Shown piece by piece: positions 16,586 to 27,097 of a stretch of DNA of 64,000 nt. A program made the translations under genes and the position numbers. Under the pieces are notes generated by a model. That model had not been told where the DNA came from. It saw only the letters and a program-made list of their open reading frames with translations, and ran no database searches. Positions within the stretch are counted from its first letter, which is position 1. Every line of letters starts with the position of its first letter. The DNA comes from Rhodobacterales bacterium 32-67-9 (lineage in GTDB: Bacteria > Pseudomonadota > Alphaproteobacteria > Rhodobacterales > Rhodobacteraceae). The stretch covers positions 41,047-105,046 of the forward strand of contig NCEA01000005.1 in assembly GCA_002280515.1 (NCBI GenBank), in the 5' to 3' direction.

Positions 16586-18066
16586 ACGGACAGCGTGGCG
16601 GCGACGGCGCGTTTCCAGCGCACGTATCTGGCGCTGCGAACCGGCTCTGCCATCGCCGGTTCGAACCGCCGGTCAAGCGCCCATGCCTTCGCAAAGCCTT
16701 CGGCATCGGGATAGACGCCCGCGCGCGATCCCGCGAGCCAGGCCGCGCCGAGCGCCGTCGTTTCGAGCACCTCCGGGCGGTCCACCGGCGCGTCGATGAT
16801 GTCTGAGAGGAACTGCATCGCCCAGTCCGAGGCCGTCATCCCGCCATCGACCCTGAGGACACCGTCGGCCGCCCCGCCCCAGTCGGCCCGCATCGCCTCC
16901 AGAAGGTCGCGGGTCTGGTAGCCGACGCTTTCCAGCGCGGCTTTCGCGAATTCGGCCGGTCCGGAATTGCGGGTCAGCCCGTAGACCGCGCCACGGCATT
17001 CGGCGTTCCAGTAGGGCGCGCCGAGGCCCACGAAGGCGGGGACCAACACCACGTCCTGCGCGGGGTCGGCTGCCTCGGCAAGCGGCTGCGTCTCGGCGGC
17101 GCTGCGGATGATCTTCAACCCGTCGCGAAGCCATTGCACCACCGCGCCGGCAATGAAGATCGACCCTTCGAGCGCATAGGTGGGCTTGCCGTCCAACTGG
17201 TAGGCGATCGTGGTGAGAAGACGGTTGGTCGATGCAACTGGCGTGGCGCCGGTATTCAGGAGCGCGAAGCAGCCGGTGCCGTAGGTCGATTTCATCATGC
17301 CGGGCGCGAAACAGGCCTGCCCGATCGTCGCGGCCTGCTGGTCGCCGGCGACGCCGCGGATCGGTATCTCGTGGCCGAAGAGGTCGGCGCGTGTCGTACC
17401 GTAGTCGGCAGAACAGTCGCGCACTTCGGGAAGCATACATTCTGGAATTTTCAGTATTTCCAGAATATCATTATCCCAAAGACCTTTGCGGATATTGTAG
17501 ATCAGCGTCCTGGCCGCATTCGTGGCATCGGTCGCATGCACCATGCCGCCGGTCAGCTTCCAGATCAGGAAGCAATCGACAGTTCCGAAAAGAAGCTCCC
17601 CCGCCTCCGCCCTCGCCCGCGCGCCTTCGACATTATCGAGCAACCAGGCAAGTTTCGTGCCAGAAAAATACGGGTCGAGCAACAGGCCGGTCCGCTCCGA
17701 GATCATCGCCTCGTGCCCCTCGGCCTTCAACCGCTGGCATAGGTCCGAGGTCCGCCGGTCCTGCCAGACGATGGCGCGGTGGATCGGCTCTCCGGTCTTC
17801 CGGTCCCAGACAAGCGTCGTTTCGCGCTGGTTGGTGATTCCGATGGCGGCGATGTCCTTCGTTGCGATCCTCGCCTTCTCGATCACCGACCGCGTGGTGC
17901 CGGCAACCGAAGACCAGATGTCGTTCGGATCATGCTCGACCCAGCCCGAGGCGGGGAAATGCTGCGGGAATTCCTCCTGCGCGACGGCTTTCACCTTCAT
18001 CGCGGCGTCGAAGAGGATCGCCCGGCTCGACGTCGTGCCCTGGTCGATTGCGAGAATGTAGGTCAT
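16582..18066 (-). CDS. glpK: Glycerol kinase
   Basis: 494 aa, standard length. Starts [20 protein letters not shown], the ATP-binding phosphate-1 motif; [13 protein letters not shown] and [16 protein letters not shown] are the FGGY signatures. Makes sn-glycerol-3-phosphate from glycerol in the cytoplasm. Overlaps glpD upstream and the Fe-ADH downstream, both as ATGA. Odd feature: codons for the segment [15 protein letters not shown] (around 17430-17490) are AT-rich (AAT, ATT, ATA, AAA, CCA, TGT) and contain a perfect 8-bp inverted repeat, unlike the rest of the gene. Confidence 0.97.
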   Translation of the reverse strand: MTYILAIDQGTTSSRAILFDAAMKVKAVAQEEFPQHFPASGWVEHDPNDIWSSVAGTTRSVIEKARIATKDIAAIGITNQRETTLVWDRKTGEPIHRAIVWQDRRTSDLCQRLKAEGHEAMISERTGLLLDPYFSGTKLAWLLDNVEGARARAEAGELLFGTVDCFLIWKLTGGMVHATDATNAARTLIYNIRKGLWDNDILEILKIPECMLPEVRDCSADYGTTRADLFGHEIPIRGVAGDQQAATIGQACFAPGMMKSTYGTGCFALLNTGATPVASTNRLLTTIAYQLDGKPTYALEGSIFIAGAVVQWLRDGLKIIRSAAETQPLAEAADPAQDVVLVPAFVGLGAPYWNAECRGAVYGLTRNSGPAEFAKAALESVGYQTRDLLEAMRADWGGAADGVLRVDGGMTASDWAMQFLSDIIDAPVDRPEVLETTALGAAWLAGSRAGVYPDAEGFAKAWALDRRFEPAMAEPVRSARYVRWKRAVAATLSV

Positions 18067-19637
18067 GCCGTCCCCCCTTCGGCCATCCAGGCGTCGAGCG
18101 CCGCGATTTCCCCGGTCGACATCCTGAGCCCGAGTTTGGTCCGGCGCCAGACCACATCTTCGGCGGTCTTCGCGTATTCCCGGTCCATCAGCCAGCGCAC
18201 TTCCGCCTCCGTCAGACCGGCGCCGAAGCTCCGCCCGAGGTCGGCGGGCGACCCAGAAGCGCCCAGAACGGTCGGCGCCTCGGTGCCGTAGGTTCGGATC
18301 ATCCGGCGTACTGTGAAGGCATCGAGGAAGGGGTAGCGCGCCGAAAGATCTGCCATCAGTTTGGCCACGCCATCGACCGGGAAGTCGCCGCCGGGCAGCG
18401 GCACGCCCGCCGTCCAGTCGCCCTTTGACACATGAAGCAACGGCACGATCTTCGCCATCGCTGCCTCGGCCAGTTTGCGGTAGGTGGTGATCTTGCCGCC
18501 GAAGACATTGAGGATCGGCGCGCCGTCGGTGTTGACGGTCAGCACGTAATCCCGGGTCGCGGCACTGGCAGAGCTTGCACCGTCGTCATAAAGCGGGCGC
18601 ACACCGGAATAGGTCCAGACCACGTCGTCGCGCGTTACCGGGCGCCTGAAATACTGCGAGGCGAAGGCGCAGAGATAGTCCTGCTCCGCCTCGGTGCAGC
18701 GTGCCTCGGACGGGTCGCCGTCGTGGTCCTGATCGGTAGTGCCGATGAGGGTGAAATCGTCCTCGTAGGGGATCGCGAAAATGATCCGCCCGTCGGTACC
18801 CTGGAAGAAATAGGCGCGGTCGTGGTCGTAAAGCCGCCTGGTCACGATATGCGAGCCGCGCACGAGGCGAATGCGGGCTTTCGGCGCCAGATGCGCCGTT
18901 TCGCGGATGATGCGTTCGACCCAGGGGCCGCCGGCATTGACCAGCATCCGGGCGCGAAAGCGCTTTTCGCGGCCCCGGAGTGCGACGGTCACTTCCCACA
19001 CGTCGCCGACCCGGCGGGCGACGGTGACCTTGGCGCGTGTCATGATCTTCGCGCCGCGCGCCTCGGCATCGCGGGCGTTAAGAACGACGAGGCGGGCATC
19101 CTGCACCCAGCAGTCGGAATATTCGTAGGCGCGTTCGAATTTCGGATCGAGCGGCACGCCCGCCGGGTCGTTTCGAAGATCGAGCGTTGCGGTGCCGGGC
19201 AGGACCTTGCGCCCGCCGAGATGGTCGTAGAGGAAGAGCCCGAAGCGGATCAGCCAGGCCGGACGGCGGCCCTTCATCCACGGCATGAAAACCGTCAGAA
19301 GCCGCGAGGTCGGCGTCGCGCTTTCGAAGCGCATGTCGCGATGATAGGGCAGGACGAAGCGCATCGGCCAACTGATGTGCGGCATGGCGCGCAGGAGAAC
19401 CTCGCGCTCGATCAGCGCCTTTCTGACAAGGCCGATCTCGAAATACTCAAGGTAGCGCAGGCCGCCGTGAAAGAGCTTGGTCGAGGCCGAGGAGGTTGCC
19501 TCTGCAAGGTCGCCCATCTCGGCCAGCGCGACCGACATCCCCCGCCCCGCGGCGTCGCGGGCGATACCCACGCCATTGATGCCGCCCCCGATGACGAAAA
19601 GGTCGTAGGCCGGTTCGGGATTGTCTTCGGATACCAC
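18063..19637 (-). CDS. glpD: Aerobic glycerol-3-phosphate dehydrogenase
   Basis: 524 aa. FAD motif [38 protein letters not shown] and the C-terminal DUF-like helical domain identify GlpD, a membrane-associated flavoprotein that oxidises glycerol-3-phosphate to dihydroxyacetone phosphate and passes electrons to quinone. The GTG at 19637 is preferred because GGAGGG lies five bases before it and the product then matches the family N-terminus; the frame is open to a TTG at 19691. First gene of glpD-glpK-ADH, divergent from a GlpR-like repressor. Confidence 0.95.
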   Translation of the reverse strand: MVSEDNPEPAYDLFVIGGGINGVGIARDAAGRGMSVALAEMGDLAEATSSASTKLFHGGLRYLEYFEIGLVRKALIEREVLLRAMPHISWPMRFVLPYHRDMRFESATPTSRLLTVFMPWMKGRRPAWLIRFGLFLYDHLGGRKVLPGTATLDLRNDPAGVPLDPKFERAYEYSDCWVQDARLVVLNARDAEARGAKIMTRAKVTVARRVGDVWEVTVALRGREKRFRARMLVNAGGPWVERIIRETAHLAPKARIRLVRGSHIVTRRLYDHDRAYFFQGTDGRIIFAIPYEDDFTLIGTTDQDHDGDPSEARCTEAEQDYLCAFASQYFRRPVTRDDVVWTYSGVRPLYDDGASSASAATRDYVLTVNTDGAPILNVFGGKITTYRKLAEAAMAKIVPLLHVSKGDWTAGVPLPGGDFPVDGVAKLMADLSARYPFLDAFTVRRMIRTYGTEAPTVLGASGSPADLGRSFGAGLTEAEVRWLMDREYAKTAEDVVWRRTKLGLRMSTGEIAALDAWMAEGGTA

Positions 19638-19698
19638 GTCGCCCTCCGGGATTGCCGCATGGTTATCGCTCCGCGATGCGCGTTTTGTCAACTTTACG

Positions 19699-19713
19699 GT
19701 TCGGAAATGTTCG
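19699..19713. promoter_or_regulatory. Candidate GlpR operator: GTTCG direct repeat
   Basis: GTTCG occurs twice ten bases apart (19699-19703 and 19709-19713) between the divergent glpD and DeoR/GlpR genes. Helical-turn-spaced repeats are usual for DeoR-family sites. Inferred from position only. Confidence 0.35.
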
Positions 19714-19772
19714 TTTTAGATGACAAGAGCGCACGGCGTCGGTATCCTCACGGCGCATAGCGAGAGGGCGGT

Positions 19773-20543
19773 ATGGCGCTGAGTTTCCGGCAGGGTGAAA
19801 TTCTCGACATCGCGCGGGCCGAGGGGCGTGTCGCGGTGGAGGACCTTGCCGAAAGGTTCGGGGTGACGCTGCAGACGATCCGCCGCGATCTTGGCGACCT
19901 CGCCGATGCCGGCAAACTCGACCGGGTCCACGGCGGTGCGGTCCTGCGGGCCGGCGTGACGAACATCGGCTACGAGGAGCGCCGTTCGATGAACGCCGGG
20001 GCAAAGGCCGCCATCGCCCGGACCTGCGCGGCGGCGATCCCCGACAATTCCTCGCTCTTCGTCAATATCGGCACGACGACCGAAGCGGTGGCGCGCGCAC
20101 TCCTGAGCCATCGCAACCTGACGGTTGTCACGAACAACATGAATGTCGCGAATATCCTCGCGGCGAATGAAAGCTGCGATGTGATCGTGGCCGGGGGCGT
20201 GCTCCGCCGCACCGACGGGGGGCTTGTCGGCGACCTCACCACCGAGGCGATCGGGCATTTCAAGGTCGATTTCGCGATCGTCGGCACCTCGGCGCTCGAT
20301 GCCGACGGCGATCTTCTCGACTTCGACCCGCAGGAGGTGCGGGTTGCTCAGGCGATCCTGAAACAGGCGCGCGAAAGCTGCCTTGTCGCCGATGCGTCGA
20401 AGCTGACGCGGAAGGCGCCGGTGCGCATCGCCTCGCTCTCCGCGATCGGGCGGGTCTTCACTGACCGGCCGTTTCCCCTGCCGCTGGCCCGGAAGTGCCA
20501 CGACTGGGGCACGGCGGTCGTGCTTCCGGATCAGCCGGTATAG
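19773..20543 (+). CDS. glpR: DeoR/GlpR-family transcriptional repressor
   Basis: 256 aa. DeoR helix-turn-helix at the N-terminus (RVAVEDLAERFGVTLQTIRRDL) and the sugar-phosphate sensor domain with NIGTTTEAVARAL and VGTSALDADGDLLDFD. By position, divergent from glpD-glpK, it should repress glycerol use and be released by glycerol-3-phosphate. The last 13 bases overlap the 3' end of the convergent mtlK gene. Symbol assigned from context. Confidence 0.88.
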   Translation: MALSFRQGEILDIARAEGRVAVEDLAERFGVTLQTIRRDLGDLADAGKLDRVHGGAVLRAGVTNIGYEERRSMNAGAKAAIARTCAAAIPDNSSLFVNIGTTTEAVARALLSHRNLTVVTNNMNVANILAANESCDVIVAGGVLRRTDGGLVGDLTTEAIGHFKVDFAIVGTSALDADGDLLDFDPQEVRVAQAILKQARESCLVADASKLTRKAPVRIASLSAIGRVFTDRPFPLPLARKCHDWGTAVVLPDQPV

Positions 20544-21997
20544 TCGGACAGGACCGCGCGCGTGCCCTCCGACCAGAGCCGGCCGAGATGCGCGGCGAAG
20601 GTGGAGGCAAAACGGGCATCTTCGCCAAGCGGGCCGAACACGGTGCGGTTGGCAAGGAAGGCCGCGGGATCGGTTTTCGCCGCCAGCGCGCGCGCCTTCA
20701 GGTCGGCGGCATTCTCGTCATTGGGCGGGATCGCCTTCCCGGCCTCGTCGGTCCCTGCGCAATAACGGCACCAAAGCGCCACTTCGAGTGCGAGCCCCTC
20801 GAAGGGCATCCCCTTCGCCAGCGCATCGGCCAGGGTCGGCAGGATGAACTTCGGCTGCCGGTTCGACCCGTCGAGGCAGAGCCTCGGGATCGTGTCGCCG
20901 ACGGCGGAATTGCAGAACCGTTCAGTCACCTTGGCGAGGTAGGCGTCATAGCTGACGCCCGGGATCGGCGACAGCGTCGGCATGATCTCGTCCCGCTCCA
21001 GCCTGTCGAGCCAGCGCGCGATCAGCGGATCGGCCATCGCGTCATGAACGAAGTGGTGACCGAGAAGCGCGGACGGATAGGCGATGGCCGCGTGGCCGCC
21101 ATTGAGGATGCGAAGCTTCATCAGCTCGTAGGCGCCGACATCCGTCACGAACTCGACCCCGACCTTTTCGAGGGGCGGGCGGCCGGTCGGGAACTGATCC
21201 TCCAGCACCCATTGCCGGAAGGGTTCGCAGGCGACGGGCACCGCGTCGGTCAGCCCGAACCGCTCGGCGACCAGCGCGCGCTCGCGGTCGGACGTGGCCG
21301 GGGTGATGCAATCGACCATCGAATTCGGGAAGGCGACATGCGCCTCGATCCAGTCGGCGAAATCCGGGTCGGAAAGCCGCGCGAGACCGACGACCGTTTG
21401 CCGGGCGACATGGCCGTTTTCCGGCAGGTTGTCGCAGGACATCACCGTGAAGGGCTGCGTTCCAGTCGCACGGCGATCGCGCAGGGCGGAAAGGATCATG
21501 CCGAAGACGCTCTGCGGCGTATCCGGATTCGCGGCGTCCGCCACCATGTCGGGGTGGCCCGCATCGAAGCCGCCGGTGCGGGCGTCGACGTAGTAGCCAC
21601 CTTCTGTGATCGTCAGCGACAGAATGCGGATCGCCGGATCGGCCATCGCGGCAACGGTCGCCTCGGGCTCCACCGGCACGAAGCCGACCATCGAGCCGAT
21701 GACACGGGCGCTCAGGCCATTTGGGTCAAGTTCCACCACGGTGGTCAGCCAGTCCTGCGCGGCGAGCTTGTCGCGCATCGCGGCATCGCCGGGCCGCACG
21801 CCGGCGCCGAGAATGGCCCAGTCCTGCCCCGCGCCCAGGGCGAAGAGCCGGTCGAGATAGACCGCCATATGGGCGCGGTGGAAATTGCCGACGCCGACAT
21901 GAAGGATCCCGGCCCGCAGCCCGGAACGGTCGTAGGTCGGGCCTGCAACACTGGCGGGCAGGTGCGCGAGGGCGGACATGTTCAGTTTCATTGTCAT
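20531..21997 (-). CDS. mtlK: Mannitol 2-dehydrogenase
   Basis: 488 aa, polyol-specific long-chain dehydrogenase. GILHVGVGNFHRAHMAVYLD near the N-terminus is the family's NAD-binding signature, and KLRILNGGHAAIAYP holds the catalytic Lys and Asn-Gly-Gly-His. Oxidises D-mannitol to D-fructose (and related polyols) in the cytoplasm. The start at 21997 uses TGATG, sharing one base with the smoS stop, so it is coupled to smoS as last gene of the polyol operon. Confidence 0.94.
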   Translation of the reverse strand: MTMKLNMSALAHLPASVAGPTYDRSGLRAGILHVGVGNFHRAHMAVYLDRLFALGAGQDWAILGAGVRPGDAAMRDKLAAQDWLTTVVELDPNGLSARVIGSMVGFVPVEPEATVAAMADPAIRILSLTITEGGYYVDARTGGFDAGHPDMVADAANPDTPQSVFGMILSALRDRRATGTQPFTVMSCDNLPENGHVARQTVVGLARLSDPDFADWIEAHVAFPNSMVDCITPATSDRERALVAERFGLTDAVPVACEPFRQWVLEDQFPTGRPPLEKVGVEFVTDVGAYELMKLRILNGGHAAIAYPSALLGHHFVHDAMADPLIARWLDRLERDEIMPTLSPIPGVSYDAYLAKVTERFCNSAVGDTIPRLCLDGSNRQPKFILPTLADALAKGMPFEGLALEVALWCRYCAGTDEAGKAIPPNDENAADLKARALAAKTDPAAFLANRTVFGPLGEDARFASTFAAHLGRLWSEGTRAVLSDYTG

Positions 21998-22766
21998 CAG
22001 CTCATCCAGTTCCCGCCATCGACATTGTATGTCTGGGCGACGATGTAGTCGGCCTCGGCCGTGGCGAGGAAAATCGCCATCCCCGTAAGGTCGGTGGCGC
22101 GGCCCATCCGCCCGTAGGGCACGGCTTCGCCAACCTCGCGCTTCTTCTGGCCGGGGGCCTTGCCTTCGTATTTCGCGAAGAATGCGTCGACGCCGTCCCA
22201 ATGCTCGCCATCCACCACCCCCGGTGCGATTGCGTTCACGTTGATCCCGTGCGCGATAAGGTTCAGCCCGGCCGACTGAGTCAGGCTGATGACGGCGGCC
22301 TTGGTGGCGCAGTAGACCGCGACAAGGCTTTCGCCGCGCCGCCCGGCCTGCGAGGCCATGTTGATGATCTTGCCGCCCTTGCCGCGCGCGATCATCGCCT
22401 TCGCCACCGCCTGCATGGTGAAGAGCGTCCCGGCGACGTTGACCGCGAAGAGGCGGTCGTAGTCGGCGCGGGTGATCTCGGCAATCGGGGCGGCGGAGAA
22501 GAGGGCCGCGTTGTTGATCAGGATGTCGATGCCGTCCAGCGCGGCCCCGGCCTCGGCCACTGCGGCGTCGATGCTCGTCTGGTCGGTGACGTCGAGTCGC
22601 ACGGCGACCGCCGCCGCGCCGATCCCGGACGCCGCCTTGCGCGCGGCCTCGATATTGATGTCGCCGATTGCCACCCGCGCGCCCTCGGCCGCATAGGCCC
22701 GCGCGAATTCCAGCCCGATGCCCCGGGCAGCGCCGGTGATGAGCGCCGTCTTGCCAGCAAGCCGTT

Positions 22767-22770
<4 letters not shown>
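21997..22770 (-). CDS. smoS: Sorbitol dehydrogenase (short-chain)
   Basis: 257 aa [18 protein letters not shown] is the cofactor loop, NNAALF the structural motif, and the active-site Ser-Tyr-Lys is seen in [20 protein letters not shown]. Length and operon place match the Rhodobacter sphaeroides sorbitol (galactitol) dehydrogenase SmoS, which makes D-fructose from D-sorbitol. ATG at 22770 overlaps the smoK stop; the longer open frame upstream is inside smoK. Confidence 0.93.
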
Positions 22771-23771
<1,001 letters not shown>

Positions 23772-23782
23772 CGTTCTCTTCC

Positions 23783-24613
23783 TTATTTCACGGCGCCGAA
23801 GGTCAGACCCCGGACAAGTTGCTTCTGGCTGAACCAGCCCATGATGAGGATCGGCGCGATCGCCATGGTCGAGGCTGCGCTGAGCTTGGCGTAGAAAAGG
23901 CCCTCGGGGCTCGAATAGCTGGCGATGAAGGCGGTGAGCGGGGCGGCCTTTGCGGCGGTCAGGTTCAGCGTCCAGAAGGCCTCGTTCCAGGCGAGGATGA
24001 TGTTGAGCAGGAGGGTCGAGGCGATGCCCGGCACTGCCATCGGCGTCAGCACGTAGAGGATCTCGGAGCGCAGCGATGCGCCGTCCATCCGCGCCGCCTC
24101 AAGGATGTCCGCCGGGATTTCCTTGAAATACGTGTAGAGCATCCAGACGATGATCGGCAGGTTGATCAGGGTCAGCACGATCACCAGGCCGGTCCGTGTG
24201 TCGAGCAGACCGGTATCGCGGAAGATCAGGTAGATCGGCACGAGCACCCCGACCGGCGGCAGCATCTTGGTGGAGAGCATCCACATCAGCACGTCCTTGG
24301 TCCGCTTGCCCGGCACGAAGGCCATGGCCCAGGCCGCCGGGATCGCGATGGCAAGCCCGATCAGGGTCGAGCCGACCGAGATCACCACCGAGTTCCAGAA
24401 ATGCCGGAAGTAGTTCGAACGTTCCTGCACCGTCGCGTAGTTTTCCAGCGTCCAGTCGAAGAAGAGGAACTTCGGCGGGCTGGCGATGGCGTCGGCCTCG
24501 CTCTTGAAGCTGGTGAGGACCGTCCAGAGGATCGGGAAGAAGATGAGAAAGCCGATCGTCCATGCGGCGGCGGTGGCGATCGTCTTGCGGCGGTTGGTGA
24601 CGGCCCGGGCCAT
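23783..24613 (-). CDS. smoG: Polyol ABC transporter permease (second)
   Basis: 276 aa, six hydrophobic segments, beginning [18 protein letters not shown]. The EAA motif that contacts the ATPase is seen in [17 protein letters not shown]. MalG-type inner-membrane subunit. GGGAGGACAG is an ideal ribosome site. Lies between smoF and smoK with short gaps. Confidence 0.94.
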   Translation of the reverse strand: MARAVTNRRKTIATAAAWTIGFLIFFPILWTVLTSFKSEADAIASPPKFLFFDWTLENYATVQERSNYFRHFWNSVVISVGSTLIGLAIAIPAAWAMAFVPGKRTKDVLMWMLSTKMLPPVGVLVPIYLIFRDTGLLDTRTGLVIVLTLINLPIIVWMLYTYFKEIPADILEAARMDGASLRSEILYVLTPMAVPGIASTLLLNIILAWNEAFWTLNLTAAKAAPLTAFIASYSSPEGLFYAKLSAASTMAIAPILIMGWFSQKQLVRGLTFGAVK

Positions 24614-24626
24614 GGTCTGTCCTCCC

Positions 24627-25499
24627 TTACGCGTCGAGGTTCTTGCCGATCATCCGCATCAGGAAGATCGCAACGATATTGGCGAGAACGATGGCGACGA
24701 CGCCGCCGGCGGAGCCCCCGCCCACGTCGAATTGCAGAAGCGACTGCGCATAGACGAGGTAGGTCAGGTTCGTCGTCGCGGTGCCCGGGCCGCCATTGGT
24801 GGTCACGAGGATCTCGGCGAAGACCGACAGGAGGAAGATCGTCTGAATGAGGATCACCACGGTAATGGCGCGGGCCAAATGCGGCAGCGTGATGAACCAG
24901 AACCGTTTCAGCGGCGGTGCGCCGTCCATCTCGGCCGCTTCAAGCTGTTCGCTGTCCAGCGATTGCATCGCGGTAAGCAGGATCAGCGTGGCGAAGGGCA
25001 ACCATTGCCACGACACGATGAGGATGATCGAGAACATCGGCGCATGGGCGAGAAAGTCGAAGGGCTGAAGCCCCAGCGTCTTGAAGAGAGAGGCGAATAG
25101 CCCGCTGACCGGGTTCATGAACATGTTCTTCCAGACCAGTGCCGAAACCGTCGGCATCACGAAGAACGGGGCTATGACGAGAACGCGGACGACCCCCTGC
25201 CCCCACATCGGCTGGTCGAGCAGTATCGCCAGAAGAACCCCGCCGACGATAGTGATGGCGAGCACGCCGCCGACCAGAACCAGCGTGTTCCGCAACGCAT
25301 CGAAGAAGGCCGGATCGGTCAGGAAGTAGTAGTAGTTGGAGAAGCCCGCCCATTCCTCCATTCCCGGCATGAGAAGGTTGTAGCGCAGCGTCGAGAAGTA
25401 AAGCGTGAGACTCAGCGGCACGATCATCCAGGCCAGGAGCAGGATGACCGCGGGCGAGATCATCAGGCGCGCGGCGGAGCGGGAAGCTTTGGTGGCCAT
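24627..25499 (-). CDS. smoF: Polyol ABC transporter permease (first)
   Basis: 290 aa, six or more hydrophobic segments (e.g. LLLAWMIVPLSLTLYFS), MalF/UgpA type, with EAA-like loop LDSEQLEAAEMDGAPP. Pairs with SmoG to form the channel. Separated from smoE by 150 bases containing a strong hairpin, as often seen between binding-protein and permease genes. Confidence 0.94.
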   Translation of the reverse strand: MATKASRSAARLMISPAVILLLAWMIVPLSLTLYFSTLRYNLLMPGMEEWAGFSNYYYFLTDPAFFDALRNTLVLVGGVLAITIVGGVLLAILLDQPMWGQGVVRVLVIAPFFVMPTVSALVWKNMFMNPVSGLFASLFKTLGLQPFDFLAHAPMFSIILIVSWQWLPFATLILLTAMQSLDSEQLEAAEMDGAPPLKRFWFITLPHLARAITVVILIQTIFLLSVFAEILVTTNGGPGTATTNLTYLVYAQSLLQFDVGGGSAGGVVAIVLANIVAIFLMRMIGKNLDA

Positions 25500-25613
25500 C
25501 TCTTGTCCCTCGGATTGGGGCCCCGGACCAGGCGGGGTGCCGGTGTCGGGATACCGGACGGATCGCGTATGCGGGCCTCGGTCAGGCGCGTCGGGATCGG
25601 TGTCGGCAAGGGT

Positions 25614-25635
25614 GGCCGCCCCCGAAGGGACGGCC
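25614..25635 (-). promoter_or_regulatory. Intercistronic UUCG-tetraloop hairpin between smoE and smoF
   Basis: On the transcribed strand GGCCGTCCC-TTCG-GGGGCGGCC: nine pairs with one G-U and a C(UUCG)G loop. Located just after the smoE stop. Such hairpins usually protect the upstream message or end part of the transcripts, giving more binding protein than permease. Confidence 0.65.
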
Positions 25636-25649
25636 GGGAGCGCGGTCGG

Positions 25650-26957
25650 TTACTTGATGTAGCCGGCCTTGGTCATCTCACGGGTCGTCAGCGCCTGGGC
25701 CGCCGCAAGCGCGTCCGCCGCCGACGTCTGACCAGCGAGCGCGGCCGAGAACTGCTGGCCAACCGCCGTGGCAATGCCCTGGAACTCCGGGATCGCGACG
25801 AACTGGACACCGACATAGGGAACCTCGTCGACCGTCGGATGGGTCGGGTCGGCCGAGTTGATGCTGTCGAGCGTCATCTTGGCGAACGGCACCTTCTGGT
25901 ATTCCGGGTTCTCGTAAAGTGAGGTCCGGGTTCCCGGCGGCACGTTCGGCCAGCCTTCCTTCTCGGCGACCAGAGCGAGGTACTCTTTCGACGTCGCCCA
26001 GGCGACGAAGGCCTTGGCCGCGTCGGTCTTCTGCGACCCGGCGGGGATAGCCAGCGACCACGCCCAGAGCCAGTTGCCGCGCTTGCCGAGGCCGTTGTCC
26101 GGCGCCAGCGCGAAGCCGACCTTGTCGGCCACGGTCGAATCCGCGCCGGTCACGAAGGAAGCCGCAACCGTCGCGTCAATCCACATCCCGCACTTGCCCT
26201 GCTGGAAGAGCGCGAGGTTCTCGTTGAAGCCGTTGTTCGACGCGCCCGGAGGGCCGGCCTGCGCCATCAGGTCGAGGTAGAAGTTGAGCGTGTTGGCCCA
26301 GGGCTCGCTGTCGAACTGGGGTTTCCAGTCCATGTCGAACCATTTCGCCCCGAATGAATTGGCGGTAGCGGTGAGGAAGGCCATGTTCTCGCCCCAGCCC
26401 GCCTTGCCGCGCAGGCAGATGCCGTAGACTTCGCCGGCCTTGTCGGTCATCGCGATGGCGGCTTGCTTGATGAAGTCCCAGGTCGGGGCTTCGGGCATCG
26501 TCAGGCCGGCCTTCTCCATCAGGTCGGTCCGGTACATGACCATCGAGCTTTCGCCGTAGAACGGCGCTGCATAGAGGTTGCCGTCCACGGTCAGGCCGCC
26601 ACGGATCGCCGGCAGAAGGTCGTCGACATCGTACTCGGCCGGCAGGTCGTTGAGGCTGACAAGCCAGCCCTGCTTGCCCCAGATCGGAACTTCGTAGGTG
26701 CCGATGGTCATCACGTCGTACTGACCGCCCTTTGTGGCGATATCGGTCGTCACGCGCTGACGCAGGACGTTTTCTTCGAGCGTCACCCATTCGAGCTGGA
26801 TGTCGGGATGCTTGGCGGTGAAGTCCTCGGTCAGACCCTGCATGCGGATCATGTCGCCGTTGTTCACCGTGGCGATGGTCAGCGTCTCTGCCAGCGCCAT
26901 TCCGGACGCCATGCACAGCGCCGTTGCACCCAAAAGGGCGCGCATCGTCGTACTCAT
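25650..26957 (-). CDS. smoE: Polyol ABC transporter substrate-binding protein
   Basis: 435 aa, begins MSTTMRALLGATALCMASGM with cleavage probable after MALA, so it is periplasmic. Family 1 extracellular solute-binding fold; YDVMTIGTYEVPIWGKQGW and NLYAAPFYGESSMVMYR are typical of sorbitol/mannitol binding proteins. Binds the polyol and delivers it to SmoFG. ATG at 26957 follows GGGAGGATAG; the in-frame extension upstream is the leader. First gene of the transport operon, just downstream of its regulator. Confidence 0.94.
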   Translation of the reverse strand: MSTTMRALLGATALCMASGMALAETLTIATVNNGDMIRMQGLTEDFTAKHPDIQLEWVTLEENVLRQRVTTDIATKGGQYDVMTIGTYEVPIWGKQGWLVSLNDLPAEYDVDDLLPAIRGGLTVDGNLYAAPFYGESSMVMYRTDLMEKAGLTMPEAPTWDFIKQAAIAMTDKAGEVYGICLRGKAGWGENMAFLTATANSFGAKWFDMDWKPQFDSEPWANTLNFYLDLMAQAGPPGASNNGFNENLALFQQGKCGMWIDATVAASFVTGADSTVADKVGFALAPDNGLGKRGNWLWAWSLAIPAGSQKTDAAKAFVAWATSKEYLALVAEKEGWPNVPPGTRTSLYENPEYQKVPFAKMTLDSINSADPTHPTVDEVPYVGVQFVAIPEFQGIATAVGQQFSAALAGQTSAADALAAAQALTTREMTKAGYIK

Positions 26958-26997
26958 TCTATCCTCCCTCTTGCCCGATTTGGGCAATTGCCTATTC

Positions 26998-27015
26998 GGT
27001 GAGCAAATATTCACC
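26998..27015. promoter_or_regulatory. Candidate operator of the polyol operon
   Basis: Inverted repeat GGTGA / TCACC around GCAAATAT, 41 bases upstream of the smoE start. The core TGAGCAAATATTCA resembles palindromes bound by SorC-type sugar regulators, and such a regulator is encoded immediately upstream. Confidence 0.6.
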
Positions 27016-27097
27016 AACTGGCCGAGTCGTGTCAACAGGGAGTTCGCGCCAGGCGATACACCTGACCGCAACTCCCCTCCCGGGTAGGTTTGGAAGC

